Assembly: GCA_030765645.1 (NCBI GenBank)
Contig: JAVCCE010000032.1
Location: forward strand, 1 to 46,413
DNA from: Candidatus Hinthialibacter antarcticus
GTDB lineage: Bacteria > Hinthialibacterota > Hinthialibacteria > Hinthialibacterales > Hinthialibacteraceae
Direction of reading: 5' to 3'
Length of the DNA: 46,413 bases
The translations under genes and the position numbers were made by a program. Below, in pieces: positions 37,846 to 46,413 of this stretch. The notes under the pieces are model-generated. The model worked only from the letters and a program-made list of their open reading frames with translations. It searched no databases and was not told the origin of the DNA. Every line of letters begins with the position of its first letter. The stretch's first letter is position 1.

Positions 37846-38736
37846 TTATGGGATTACAGAATAGCGCGGCTTAATTGACCACGTTTTCATATCGCGGTTG
37901 TAACATACATGGTTTGTCTTTGCAGCAAACCAACAGTGTTCCAATAGCACTTGGGGCGCGCCCCGAAATAATAAAGCGATGCGGCGAGCAAACGTCTTTG
38001 CGACGCTGGCTGATCCGCCGCCGTGCGCTGCGAGTATTTGGTTGATCTGATTTTCATATTCCTGCCAATGGACGTTGCTGCGTTGTTCATCCGTCCAACG
38101 AAAACACCCCAATGGAGCAGCAAGCGCATACACTTCGGCGTGCTGCCAAAACCGGAGCCATAATTCAAAGTCAGCCGCTAACGTATAAGTTGTGTTTAAT
38201 TTGGCGCCCGCGCGCTGCCACAGTGAACGCCGCCAAAAGGTCGATTCCTGCTGCATCGCGGCATGCACCGTTCTATCCTGACGAAACTGAATTGCGTCGG
38301 GAAACAGAGCGCGGTTTTGATTAAATCCCGCTGTTTTTTCGGAGGCGACAATCACGCCGTCTCGATCAGCAAACATGGGAAATTGCGATGTTAGCCACTC
38401 AATATCAGGAAACGTCTCAAAGATATCCAACACAGCAGACAGCGTGTAAGGCAAATAAAAGTCATCGGCATTTAGCCAAGCGAGAATTTCGCCTTGCGCT
38501 ATCGCAAATCCCTTGTTGATTGCATCGTACGGGCCGTCGTCCGCCTCAAAAATCAACACCACGCCGTCATATTCTTTAAGGATATCTCGCGTCCCATCAG
38601 TAGAACCGCCATCAACAATAATATGCTCGACGCCGCTGCAATTTTGCCGCTGAATACTTTCGACGACTGTATGAATCGTTTTCGCGGCATTAAAGCATGG
38701 CGTAACAATACTAAGGCGCGGCTTGGTGGCTGTCAT
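37846..38736 (-). CDS. Family 2 glycosyltransferase
   Basis: 296 residues, GT-A fold. LSIVTPCFNAAKTI opens the domain, VDGGSTDGTRDIL and ADDGPYDAINKG follow, and NADD (89-92) is the metal-binding motif. The acceptor half has ESTFWRRSLWQRAGAKLN and ADFELWLRFW, typical of polysaccharide transferases. Cytoplasmic or membrane-face enzyme in glycan assembly; donor and linkage cannot be deduced. Followed by a second GT2 gene 11 bases on. Confidence 0.92.
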   Translation of the reverse strand: MTATKPRLSIVTPCFNAAKTIHTVVESIQRQNCSGVEHIIVDGGSTDGTRDILKEYDGVVLIFEADDGPYDAINKGFAIAQGEILAWLNADDFYLPYTLSAVLDIFETFPDIEWLTSQFPMFADRDGVIVASEKTAGFNQNRALFPDAIQFRQDRTVHAAMQQESTFWRRSLWQRAGAKLNTTYTLAADFELWLRFWQHAEVYALAAPLGCFRWTDEQRSNVHWQEYENQINQILAAHGGGSASVAKTFARRIALLFRGAPQVLLEHCWFAAKTNHVCYNRDMKTWSIKPRYSVIP

Positions 38737-38767
38737 TGTATGATTAGGAACCGGGCAGTATGAGTTG

Positions 38768-39574
38768 TTATCGATTTAGAGATCGCAAGCGCTTATTTTG
38801 TTGCTCGCGCTGCTGAGCAGTTGCATAATGATGGTACTTACGAAAATCGCTATCATCCTTCACAAAACACAAATCGATTTGAGCAAGCGCACCATCTAAG
38901 GGGCGGTATTGATGACCAAAAATATCATACGGCGCAAACCCTTGTGATTTCATAAATTCAATCAGGTCTACAATTGTTTTTCCATTTTCATAAAAGCGGA
39001 AAAATGATGTTTCAATAATCGCGAATTCTGTTTTTTGTAATACTTGTAGACCACTCTCTAACACATCAAGTTCAGCGCCCTGCACATCAATCTTCAATAA
39101 ATAGGGCGGCTCTAATTGATTTGCGTCACAAACGGAGTCGAGCGTCTCAACTTTTACAGTCCGCACAACGCCATTTACATCACTATCCTCTTGTTCCAAA
39201 TAAAATGATGAACCAAATAAATCAGGGTGAACATGTAATTCTTTTTCACCCGGTTCATTACTGAGAGCAACATTCAGACATTTTGCGTTTGGAATACGCT
39301 TCAGAGAGTCTTTCATCATATCGTCGTATTCTAAAAGAGGTTCGATCAACAAATAATTCGAGTTAGACAATACCTCTGCGCACATGACGCTCCACACGCC
39401 TTGAGCAGCGCCAACGTCGATCACAGAACGAATATCGACGCCAATATGCTGAATCTGACGCAACACTTCATACATTGATTGACGGTTCCACTCTTCCGCC
39501 GTCCGCCTCTGTACTAATTCTGCACCAGTAAGTCGAACCGCAGATTTAATTGCTTGTTTCAGCAGTTGGATCAT
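38768..39574 (-). CDS. FkbM-family methyltransferase
   Basis: 268 residues. The SAM-binding motif [11 protein letters not shown] is at about 51-61, the acidic strand-2 LLIEPL follows, and the FkbM hallmark [15 protein letters not shown] is present, then IIETSFF. It probably O-methylates a sugar of the surface glycan. It overlaps the 3' end of fcl by 29 bases, so translation is likely coupled; a later start cannot be ruled out. Confidence 0.88.
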   Translation of the reverse strand: MIQLLKQAIKSAVRLTGAELVQRRTAEEWNRQSMYEVLRQIQHIGVDIRSVIDVGAAQGVWSVMCAEVLSNSNYLLIEPLLEYDDMMKDSLKRIPNAKCLNVALSNEPGEKELHVHPDLFGSSFYLEQEDSDVNGVVRTVKVETLDSVCDANQLEPPYLLKIDVQGAELDVLESGLQVLQKTEFAIIETSFFRFYENGKTIVDLIEFMKSQGFAPYDIFGHQYRPLDGALAQIDLCFVKDDSDFRKYHHYATAQQREQQNKRLRSLNR

Positions 39575-40529
39575 TCAATTTAACCTTGCTCATCTCTTGG
39601 GTATACCAAGCGATGGTCTGTTTCAATCCATCTTCTAGCGACATTTGGGCTTCAAAGTTTATGAGATTTTTAGCCCGCTCAACATCCAAACATCGGCGCG
39701 GCTGCCCGTCCGGCTTGGTTGCGTCCCATTCGATTTGGCCTTGATAGTCGCACAGCCGGGCAATCAGTTCGACCAATTCGCTAATCCGAATTTCGCGTCC
39801 AGTTCCTAAGTTGATCGGCTCTGAACCGGAATAACGCTCTGCCGCGCATATAAGACCTTCAGCGCAATCATCAACATACAAAAATTCACGGCTGATCTTG
39901 CCCGATCCCCAGCATACAATGGAGGGGCGGTTTGCTTGCTTGGCTTCCAAACATTTCCGAATCAAGGCCGGTATGACATGAGAACTTTGCAAGTCAAAAT
40001 TGTCTTTTGGTCCATACAGATTCACTGGCAATAAATAGATGCAGTCAAACCCGTATTCCTGGCGGTAAGATTGTGACATGACCAATAGCGATTTTTTGGC
40101 AATGCCATAGGGCGCGTTTGTCTCTTCGGGGTAACCGTTCCAGATTTCATCTTCGCGAAACGGCGTTGGAGCGAATTTTGGATACGCGCAAATGGTCCCG
40201 ACTTGAACAAATTTCTCAACGCCGACTCGTCGCGCTTCTTCGATCAAATGAATTCCCATTGCCGCATTGGCGTAAAAAAAGCGTCCGGGATGTTTTTGGT
40301 TGGCGCCAATACCGCCGACTTCAGCAGCCAGATGAAACACAATCTCCGGCTGTTCATCGCGATACCACCTCCGGACATCTTCCTGCTCGGTAAAATCATA
40401 TTCACTTCGGCGAGGGATCAATAAGGTTTCACACTCTCGCTTGCGAAGCCGCTGACAAAGATGTTTGCCCAAAAAACCATCACCGCCGGTTATCCCGACA
40501 CGCCGTCCACTGAGATCAAGCTGCGTCAT
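39546..40529 (-). CDS. fcl: GDP-L-fucose synthase
   Basis: Bifunctional epimerase/reductase converting GDP-4-keto-6-deoxy-D-mannose to GDP-L-fucose. 327 residues, extended-SDR type. NADP-binding [13 protein letters not shown] is at 12-24, VGTICAYPK gives the active-site strand with Thr112 where Ser is usual, and Y141/K145 form the catalytic pair in APYGIAKK. The substrate region [21 protein letters not shown] is well conserved. Its start codon overlaps the gmd stop (ATGA type), so it is coupled to the enzyme that makes its substrate. Confidence 0.93.
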   Translation of the reverse strand: MTQLDLSGRRVGITGGDGFLGKHLCQRLRKRECETLLIPRRSEYDFTEQEDVRRWYRDEQPEIVFHLAAEVGGIGANQKHPGRFFYANAAMGIHLIEEARRVGVEKFVQVGTICAYPKFAPTPFREDEIWNGYPEETNAPYGIAKKSLLVMSQSYRQEYGFDCIYLLPVNLYGPKDNFDLQSSHVIPALIRKCLEAKQANRPSIVCWGSGKISREFLYVDDCAEGLICAAERYSGSEPINLGTGREIRISELVELIARLCDYQGQIEWDATKPDGQPRRCLDVERAKNLINFEAQMSLEDGLKQTIAWYTQEMSKVKLNDPTAETSN

Positions 40530-41569
40530 TCACGCCACCCCTGATTGCTTTGAAAGCCCGCATTTTGAAGAGTCTGTTCCCGTTTGGCCAATTCCAAATC
40601 AGCGTCACACATTCGTTTGACAAGTTCTTTAAAACTGACCTTGGGCTTCCAGCCTAATTTTTCATTAGCCTTGGTTGGATCGCCTAGCAGCAAATCAACT
40701 TCGGATGGGCGCATATAGCGCTCATCCTGCTTGACGTACTCGGCCCAATTCAAATCGAAATAGCCGAAAGTTTCATCAAGAAATTCTCGAACGGCGTAAG
40801 TTTCGCCCGTCGCGATAACATAGTCATCCGGCTCATCTTGCTGCATCATAAGCCACATCGCTTCTACATAATCTCGAGCATGCCCCCAATCGCGTTTGGA
40901 GTCGAGATTGCCTAAATATAAATAATCTTGAAGGCCTAACTTGATTCGCGCAGCGGCCCGCGTAATTTTTCGGGTGACGAACGTCTCGCCGCGGCGTTCT
41001 GATTCGTGATTGAATAAAATGCCGTTGCAGGCAAACATTCCATACGCTTCACGGTAGTTTGCAGTTTGGTGAAACGCATAGACTTTTGCGCACGCATAGG
41101 GTGATCGTGGATTAAACGGCGTGGTTTCAGACTGAGGCGTCTCGAGAACTTCTCCGTACATTTCACTTGAAGACGCTTGGTAAAATTTGGGCGTCTTGCC
41201 GCTTGTTTCTCCACAACCACGAATCGCTTCTAACAAGCGCAGGGCACCTCCGGCCACGACATCGGTCGTGTATACGGGCTGAATAAATGAAACCTTTACA
41301 TGAGATTGCGCGCCCAAATTGTAGACCTCGTCTGGCTGAACCTTTTCGACAATCTGGTTCAGACTGTTCGCATCCGCTAAATCACCGTAATGCAAAAAAA
41401 GACGGGCGCCCGCTTCATGTGAATCAACGTACAAATGGTCAATACGGTCTGTGTTGAAAGAACTGGAACGACGGATGATACCGTGAACTTCATACCCTTT
41501 TTCAAGCAAAAGTTCAGCAAGGTATGAACCATCCTGTCCAGTAATTCCAGTAATTAGCGCTTTTGGCAT
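40526..41569 (-). CDS. gmd: GDP-mannose 4,6-dehydratase
   Basis: Makes GDP-4-keto-6-deoxy-D-mannose, the branch point to GDP-fucose, GDP-rhamnose and GDP-perosamine. 347 residues. NADP-binding [12 protein letters not shown] is at 8-19, [12 protein letters not shown] follows, Ser134 with Tyr158 and Lys162 (SPYACAKVY) form the active site, and [16 protein letters not shown] is the family signature. Length and motifs fit Gmd exactly. It precedes fcl. It is preceded by a 118-base AT-rich gap. Confidence 0.97.
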   Translation of the reverse strand: MPKALITGITGQDGSYLAELLLEKGYEVHGIIRRSSSFNTDRIDHLYVDSHEAGARLFLHYGDLADANSLNQIVEKVQPDEVYNLGAQSHVKVSFIQPVYTTDVVAGGALRLLEAIRGCGETSGKTPKFYQASSSEMYGEVLETPQSETTPFNPRSPYACAKVYAFHQTANYREAYGMFACNGILFNHESERRGETFVTRKITRAAARIKLGLQDYLYLGNLDSKRDWGHARDYVEAMWLMMQQDEPDDYVIATGETYAVREFLDETFGYFDLNWAEYVKQDERYMRPSEVDLLLGDPTKANEKLGWKPKVSFKELVKRMCDADLELAKREQTLQNAGFQSNQGWRE

Positions 41570-41687
41570 CGTTAAATCAAATCCTTTCCATTATTGCTGA
41601 TATTTATTTTGCATTGATGCAATAACCTGTAACACGAATAAGATATCGCAAAACTTTTTGTAAAAGATAGCAGTGATCTAGCACTCT

Positions 41688-42878
41688 TTACGGCCAGCAT
41701 CGCCTAATTACGCTCACTTCATCTAACAATCCAAATACCTGCCGAACAAATTTTTCACCTGTGCGGTCATTTAAAATTGCTGCACTTTGCTCGATGAGTT
41801 GTTGCGCCAAATTCGGTTCAGATATAAATCGATAAAGAGTATCTGCAATATCACTTGGATTATGAGGATCAAAATACAAAGCAGAATCTCCAAGTTGTTC
41901 TTTGGCGCCTGGATAGTCTGATATAGCAACGGGACATCCAAGCGACAACGCCTCCAACGGTGGCAAGTTTTCTGGCCCGGAAAATGATGAATAAACTAAT
42001 GCAATCGCATTCTTATATAACCACGCGAGTTCTTCTTTAGAGACAAACCCTAGAATATACACGGAATCAATTAAATTTAAATCTTGTATGACCCGATGAA
42101 TATAAGTTTCATTAGATTGGTCGGAACCAGTCAATATAAGTTTAGGATTTTCACGTGTTTTTTGAAGCAATTGAGATAATGCATGAATCAAATTAACATG
42201 ATTTTTATGCGCCCAAAATTGCGCAGGATAGAAAAAATATTTACTTGAAACAATGCCTGGGATATTAGAGAACCTTGTTGGCAGTGTAGGTTCTGACGGC
42301 AACATGGGAGTTGGATGAGGATTAACACAAACACGATTAGGAGGAATACTATAATACCAGCCTAACTCTTCGCGTCCAACGGTCGTACCAACAACTACTC
42401 GAAGAGCCCGCTTAAGAAAAGATGATTGCAACATTTCACGCTCATCCCATTCTCGATTAGATGAGACTTCAGGAAACCAAGGATGCGTACAATGTTGAAT
42501 ATCCCAAACCGTCGCGATATATGGAATGTCAATTGGGTCATAGTTTCCGCCAGCAACATACCAAACAATATCTGCCTTACTCTGACTTGCGCAGCGCTCA
42601 ATGAGAGGTTTATATCCTTGAAAAATACGACGCAGTATAGGTGAAAAACGTATTGCCGTTGATATTCGTCCTTCAAAAAAACGATTTGGAATAATAGGAA
42701 AATATTCAATGTTTATTGAAGGCTTCTCATTTTCAAAACCTAAATCATGCGTGTATAGAATAAACGTATGATTTGATAAATGAGCATGCGTTTGAAGCGA
42801 CTCTAATACAGATGAAATAAATGTGCTTCCGCCTCCAACTTCTGGCGACCAATTTGGAGCAAAAACGCCGATACGCAT
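41688..42878 (-). CDS. Family 4 glycosyltransferase
   Basis: GT-B fold enzyme of 396 residues. N-terminal GVFAPNWSPEVGGGSTFISS is the acceptor loop. The donor half has FFYPAQFWAHKNHVNLI, LILTGSD and the E-x7-E-like region GPENLPPLEALSLGCPVAIS, DYPGAKEQLGDSALYFDP. This is close to mannosyltransferase-B-type enzymes, so GDP-mannose or a related donor is plausible. It starts four bases after the aminotransferase gene. More AT-rich than the housekeeping genes. Confidence 0.92.
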   Translation of the reverse strand: MRIGVFAPNWSPEVGGGSTFISSVLESLQTHAHLSNHTFILYTHDLGFENEKPSINIEYFPIIPNRFFEGRISTAIRFSPILRRIFQGYKPLIERCASQSKADIVWYVAGGNYDPIDIPYIATVWDIQHCTHPWFPEVSSNREWDEREMLQSSFLKRALRVVVGTTVGREELGWYYSIPPNRVCVNPHPTPMLPSEPTLPTRFSNIPGIVSSKYFFYPAQFWAHKNHVNLIHALSQLLQKTRENPKLILTGSDQSNETYIHRVIQDLNLIDSVYILGFVSKEELAWLYKNAIALVYSSFSGPENLPPLEALSLGCPVAISDYPGAKEQLGDSALYFDPHNPSDIADTLYRFISEPNLAQQLIEQSAAILNDRTGEKFVRQVFGLLDEVSVIRRCWP

Positions 42879-42882
42879 AATT

Positions 42883-43989
42883 TTAGTTTCTGATCTCTTG
42901 GATCAGCTCACAGATTCCATGAATATCTTCATCGGTTAACGAACAAGTAGATGGCAAATATAATCCAGAATCCCAAATATAATCCCCAACAGGACATGGA
43001 ATCGCTCGAAAATCAGGAATTTCCAACAAACATGGTTGCTGATTCATTGGGCAGAAAAATGTACGTGTATCAACGCCTTTTTCTCTCAACTGTTTTGCAA
43101 ATTCATCCCGTGAAAGTCCAAATTCAGGTTGAATGCAAACAGCATACATCCAGTATACATTGCGCGCCCACTCCATCTCGACGGGCAGTTGTAAACCAGG
43201 CACCTCTGATAGATATTTATTGTAGGTATGCGCAATCCTCCGCTTATCCGATATGACCGATTCAATTTTTTTTAATTGAGCCAATCCAAATGCAGCTTGA
43301 TATCCAGTCATTCTATAATTATATGCTGCTATTTCATGGCGAAAACGCGGCTCAGTAAAACCCACATTGCGTAATAAGCGTAGTTTATCCGCTAAGTCAT
43401 CATCATTAGTCACAACCATTCCGCCTTCACCAGTTGTGATAATTTTATTTGCATAAAAACTGTAACAACCTAAATCACCAAAACTCCCTGTCATCCGTCC
43501 GAATACTGTTGCGCCATGCGATTCTGCGCAATCTTCAATTACGCGCAAGTTATGTTTTCGTGCAATTTCCATCAATACATCCATATTGACTGGGTGGCCA
43601 AAAAGGTGAACAGGGATAATCGCTTTTGTTTTTGGTGTAATCAACGATTCAATCAAATCTAAATTCAGATTCCATGTAGTCGATTCAGAATCGACCGGTA
43701 CTGGAACTGCTTGATTGTGTACAATTCCCAGGGCTGTTGAAATATTAGTGCTTGTACTCATTAAAACTTCATCGCCCCTGCCAACGTCAATGGCCCGAAC
43801 CGCCATCTGCAACGCCGTCGAACCACTGGTGACCGCAATTCCGTGGCGACAACCACAATATGCAGCAAATTCACGCTCAAAAGTTTGAATATATGATCCA
43901 AAAGTACCTGAAATTTCACCCTTTTTTAGAGCATCTACGACATTGAGAATTTCTTCTTCGCCTATGATCGGTTCAAAAACAGGTATCAT
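42883..43989 (-). CDS. DegT/DnrJ/EryC1 aminotransferase, perosamine-synthase-like
   Basis: PLP sugar aminotransferase of 368 residues. The Schiff-base Lys182 is in SFYANKIITTGEGGMVVTND, matching the pattern seen in GDP-perosamine synthases (NKTITTGEGGM). TWNLNLDLIESLITPKTKAI and IEDCAESHGA also fit. With Gmd in the same cluster it may aminate GDP-4-keto-6-deoxy-mannose to GDP-perosamine; a different keto-sugar remains possible. The start overlaps the cupin stop by four bases. Confidence 0.88.
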   Translation of the reverse strand: MIPVFEPIIGEEEILNVVDALKKGEISGTFGSYIQTFEREFAAYCGCRHGIAVTSGSTALQMAVRAIDVGRGDEVLMSTSTNISTALGIVHNQAVPVPVDSESTTWNLNLDLIESLITPKTKAIIPVHLFGHPVNMDVLMEIARKHNLRVIEDCAESHGATVFGRMTGSFGDLGCYSFYANKIITTGEGGMVVTNDDDLADKLRLLRNVGFTEPRFRHEIAAYNYRMTGYQAAFGLAQLKKIESVISDKRRIAHTYNKYLSEVPGLQLPVEMEWARNVYWMYAVCIQPEFGLSRDEFAKQLREKGVDTRTFFCPMNQQPCLLEIPDFRAIPCPVGDYIWDSGLYLPSTCSLTDEDIHGICELIQEIRN

Positions 43990-44402
43990 GATTTTTTTAT
44001 TTCAACTTCCACTTTATCAAATTCAGGTCCCATAAATGGTCCTTGCTTTACGCTTATGCACTGCATATCTTCTATTACACGTATCGCATGTGTTCCATGG
44101 ATTAATATAATAGCATCGCCAGGTTTCAATGTTGCGCTATGAAAATGAGAACCTTCATCGTCATATAAATCGACTGATACAACTCCCCTTTGAACCACGA
44201 ACATTTGTTGTAAATCATCAACAGTACGTGAAAACGGTCGGTGATAGTGGGGCGGCTCATGATAACCAGCTCCATGAGCTAATAAACCAAATTGAAAAGA
44301 GGATTCGGGAGGTGAAAAGAATGTTGTTCTATCTACTTTTGTGTCAGCCCAAATAATTTCAGCATAACGAGTTTCACCATGTTCAATGACTTCGACGCTC
44401 AT
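43986..44402 (-). CDS. Cupin-domain protein, sugar-modifying context
   Basis: 138-residue single-domain cupin. The first cupin motif is GYHEPPHYHRPFSRTVDDLQ, with three His residues, then DLYDDEGSHFHSATLKPGDAIILIHGTHAIRV forms the rest of the barrel (GDAIILIHGTHAI is motif 2). In polysaccharide clusters such proteins act as sugar epimerases/isomerases or as small-molecule sensors; which applies is not clear. Coupled to the aminotransferase. Confidence 0.75.
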   Translation of the reverse strand: MSVEVIEHGETRYAEIIWADTKVDRTTFFSPPESSFQFGLLAHGAGYHEPPHYHRPFSRTVDDLQQMFVVQRGVVSVDLYDDEGSHFHSATLKPGDAIILIHGTHAIRVIEDMQCISVKQGPFMGPEFDKVEVEIKKS

Positions 44403-44415
44403 GTTATTTAAATCC

Positions 44416-45345
44416 TTACTTTATAATATCTTTGAGAATGCTTGTTTTGTTTGTTTCAATATCAACAATAGGAAGGGTATCTATAGCAGAAAAACGATCT
44501 TTTCCAGATAAATATGTTAATTCCCCTGCTTTGTTTCTTGATTCACGAAATCGGGATTCAACATAAGCGTCATCTACACTCTTTGGTTGAAGCCCGTTGA
44601 GCCGATCATGTCTTACAAAAAAAGCGTTATTACCCGCTTGATTACAACCGACAAGTTCATAACCCTTGCGTTTCGCTAGATGTTGCAACGCTTTCAATGA
44701 ACATCCCCAATACAAATTAGAAAAATGTGCTTTGTTCCGTTCAAATATTGAGTCATATGGAATTGTAATCCCATGAGATTTTCCAAAAACGCTGTTGTAT
44801 TCAACGATAACAATAACCGGATTAACAACGTCAATTTTTTCCCACACCCAATAATCGTTCCCATCGATATCAATTGAAAGCAATCCTATTTCTCCAGAAA
44901 GCCCTGCTTTGGATATCAACATATTTATATTGTCCAAGTCGATAAAAGCCGTAACAGCAGTAAGATCTTGCCTCCAATACAATTCACTCTTTTTCACATG
45001 TTGAATATTGTTTTCATCACCATCAATTATCAAACCTTTCCAATTGTTATTCATTAAAAGAAAACGCGTATTAGACTCTTCATAATTCTGCACTCCAAAT
45101 TCAATAAAAATCGATTCGGCGTTAGTTATTTTTGTTATTCTAATTAAATACTGAATTATTCCATCTTCTCCAAATTGAGAAAACACCTTGAATTCCGACT
45201 TTTCTATATCGGACAGAACACCAAATTTTTCAACCTGCATACTAATAAGTTTACCCTGCAACAATTTGAGTGAAGTTAAATCAACAGAAGAGTCAGAGTT
45301 ACGTGACAGAAAATGCTTGAACATTCGTAATAGTTTACGCAACAT
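44416..45345 (-). CDS. Methyltransferase-like protein of polysaccharide clusters
   Basis: 309 residues. The pattern FSQFGEDGIIQYLI, FIEFGVQNYEESNTRFLL, NWKGLIIDGDE and GLLSIDIDGNDYWVWEKI is a recurrent family near glycan genes, related to FkbM-type SAM methyltransferases. Catalytic activity is not demonstrated for most members. The N-terminus has a basic amphipathic stretch, LRKLLRMFKHFLSR. It is 13 bases upstream of the cupin gene. AT-rich. Confidence 0.7.
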   Translation of the reverse strand: MLRKLLRMFKHFLSRNSDSSVDLTSLKLLQGKLISMQVEKFGVLSDIEKSEFKVFSQFGEDGIIQYLIRITKITNAESIFIEFGVQNYEESNTRFLLMNNNWKGLIIDGDENNIQHVKKSELYWRQDLTAVTAFIDLDNINMLISKAGLSGEIGLLSIDIDGNDYWVWEKIDVVNPVIVIVEYNSVFGKSHGITIPYDSIFERNKAHFSNLYWGCSLKALQHLAKRKGYELVGCNQAGNNAFFVRHDRLNGLQPKSVDDAYVESRFRESRNKAGELTYLSGKDRFSAIDTLPIVDIETNKTSILKDIIK

Positions 45346-45440
45346 TAATATGCTTTCCTTAATTAATTTACTTTATTATTTTCAATTTGTATATATCTAA
45401 AAAACTGTTCATGTTTCTGAATAGCGAATTATCTTTTAAT

Positions 45441-46259
45441 TTATGATTGAATATTGATATCGTTTGCTCGTTGATAAAATGCACCTTCCCAAACGACATC
45501 ATTCAGTCTCGGTTGAAATTTAGCATCCCACGATTCAATTTTGCACCATTTTTTTTCTAACGCTGCATTTAATTTTGAACGTGAAAAAATCCACATTGGA
45601 TAGCTTGCCTTATAGATTGAGGGAGAGACGCTTTGAATCGTAATATAATCTTCATCGTTTTCGGTTATTGGTAATCGATCATAAATTAAATATCGAGAAT
45701 TCGCCTGTTCTGCTTCTTCTAGATAACGATATGGGTCAGGCAAATAACTTAAAGAACAAGCAAAAATTATTACATCAACTTGCCTACATGAAGCTTTTGT
45801 TATCGTGTTAAAAAACCTCAATTTCTTTGTTTTAAATTCTTTTTCTCCAGTACAAACGAGTTCTTCTTGCTCAACAACATTCCATTTAATTCCATTTGGT
45901 AAATTATTTAGAAAACGAAAATTCTGCCGATATGTGCTTCCAAGCGCACCACCAAAATCAATAACATTTAAACTTTGATTATCAATTGCTACTTTCATTA
46001 AACAGGCTAACAGAGGCCAATCATAATTAATGCGATCAAACAACACAGTATCTCTTTCGTATATTGACTCACCATTCACAACTGAGCGGGTAGATTCAAT
46101 TAACCTTTCAAAAAAAACTTTCTCGTTATACCCACCACACTGCCTTGAAGCATCCTCCCAACAAAAGTAAACACCTTTAAAACCACCAGAACTTTTAAAA
46201 TCTTTACGAGGTAAAAATCTTGCTACGCAGTATTTTAAAATTTTTATAATTAGTTTCAC
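45441..46259 (-). CDS. TIGR04325-type putative methyltransferase
   Basis: 272 residues. NVIDFGGALGSTYRQN (about 97-112) is the SAM-binding loop of the family, VEQEELV follows, then IIFACSLSYLPDP and YLIYDRLPI. The N-terminus FKGVYFCWEDASRQCGGYNE matches the family opening. It is found with O-antigen and other surface glycan genes, probably as a sugar methyltransferase. It is the first gene of the visible part of the cluster. Confidence 0.82.
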   Translation of the reverse strand: MKLIIKILKYCVARFLPRKDFKSSGGFKGVYFCWEDASRQCGGYNEKVFFERLIESTRSVVNGESIYERDTVLFDRINYDWPLLACLMKVAIDNQSLNVIDFGGALGSTYRQNFRFLNNLPNGIKWNVVEQEELVCTGEKEFKTKKLRFFNTITKASCRQVDVIIFACSLSYLPDPYRYLEEAEQANSRYLIYDRLPITENDEDYITIQSVSPSIYKASYPMWIFSRSKLNAALEKKWCKIESWDAKFQPRLNDVVWEGAFYQRANDINIQS

Positions 46260-46413
46260 CAGTATTATCCTTAAATTTTTTAGAAATTTTGTAACAGTTT
46301 AGCCGTTTGAAGAGATTTGGGTTGTTTCCTCTTTACAACTCACTCTATTTTAGCTTCCCTGATTCTGTATTCATTTGATAGCGTCACTTGATAATCGGGT
46401 TGAAGGATCATGT
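46260..46413. other. AT-rich right edge
   Basis: Contains GTTGT-ttcctcttt-ACAAC and, at the last bases, GAAGG followed by ATG (46410-46412), which could begin a plus-strand gene outside the window. Too short to support. Confidence 0.25.

Overview
The window looks like a chromosomal segment from an uncultured, Gram-negative-type bacterium. Supporting this are a lipoprotein signal, a long RNA polymerase beta-prime insertion, a surface-polysaccharide cluster and YajC. The mix of a Tat-exported FucI-fold protein, a DUF1080 protein, a GH16 enzyme and a DUF5010-like protein recalls Planctomycetes, Poribacteria and related candidate phyla. I cannot name the lineage from sequence alone. No IS element, prophage or CRISPR array is visible.

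Layout. Positions 1-12398 (minus strand) hold the transcription/translation block rpoB-rpoC-rpsL-rpsG-fusA-tuf (tuf cut by the window edge). A good promoter and a long leader with terminator-like hairpins lie upstream; rplL/rplJ are not next to rpoB. Positions 12.9-16.4 kb hold a HAD phosphatase, a 68-residue unknown, a second EF-G-like GTPase and a small lipoprotein. Positions 16.5-19.5 kb hold pyrD and a CgeB-like glycosyltransferase. Positions 19.6-23.1 kb (minus) hold a Tat-signal FucI-like protein, an aldo/keto reductase and a secreted GH16 enzyme. Positions 23.1-24.4 kb are mostly non-coding, with repeats, a structured RNA candidate, and a small membrane protein behind a sigma-54-type promoter. 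gyrA follows (24.4-26.9 kb) with a structured leader.

Positions 27.3-31.4 kb (plus) hold a secreted protein, a cytoplasmic FucI-family isomerase tightly coupled to bioB, an 80-bp palindromic repeat and a small unknown gene. Positions 31.4-36.2 kb hold a DUF1080 protein, an unknown, an orphan histidine kinase behind a second sigma-54-type promoter, a DUF5010/GH99-like secreted protein and yajC, followed by tRNA-Gln(UUG). From 36.9 kb to the right edge (minus) is a surface-polysaccharide cluster. It holds two GT2 and one GT4 glycosyltransferases, gmd and fcl (GDP-L-fucose), a perosamine-synthase-like aminotransferase, a cupin and three methyltransferase-like proteins. Its right part is visibly more AT-rich than the housekeeping genes.

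The most distinctive non-coding signals are two GG-N10-GC sigma-54-type promoters, an 80-bp palindromic element present twice (one copy sits between the two arms of what looks like a split terminator), a structured 3' RNA next to the small membrane protein, and mutually exclusive hairpins in the gyrA leader. The most distinctive protein signals are a roughly 450-residue insertion in the beta-prime trigger loop and an EF-G paralogue that lacks the catalytic His of the G3 motif.
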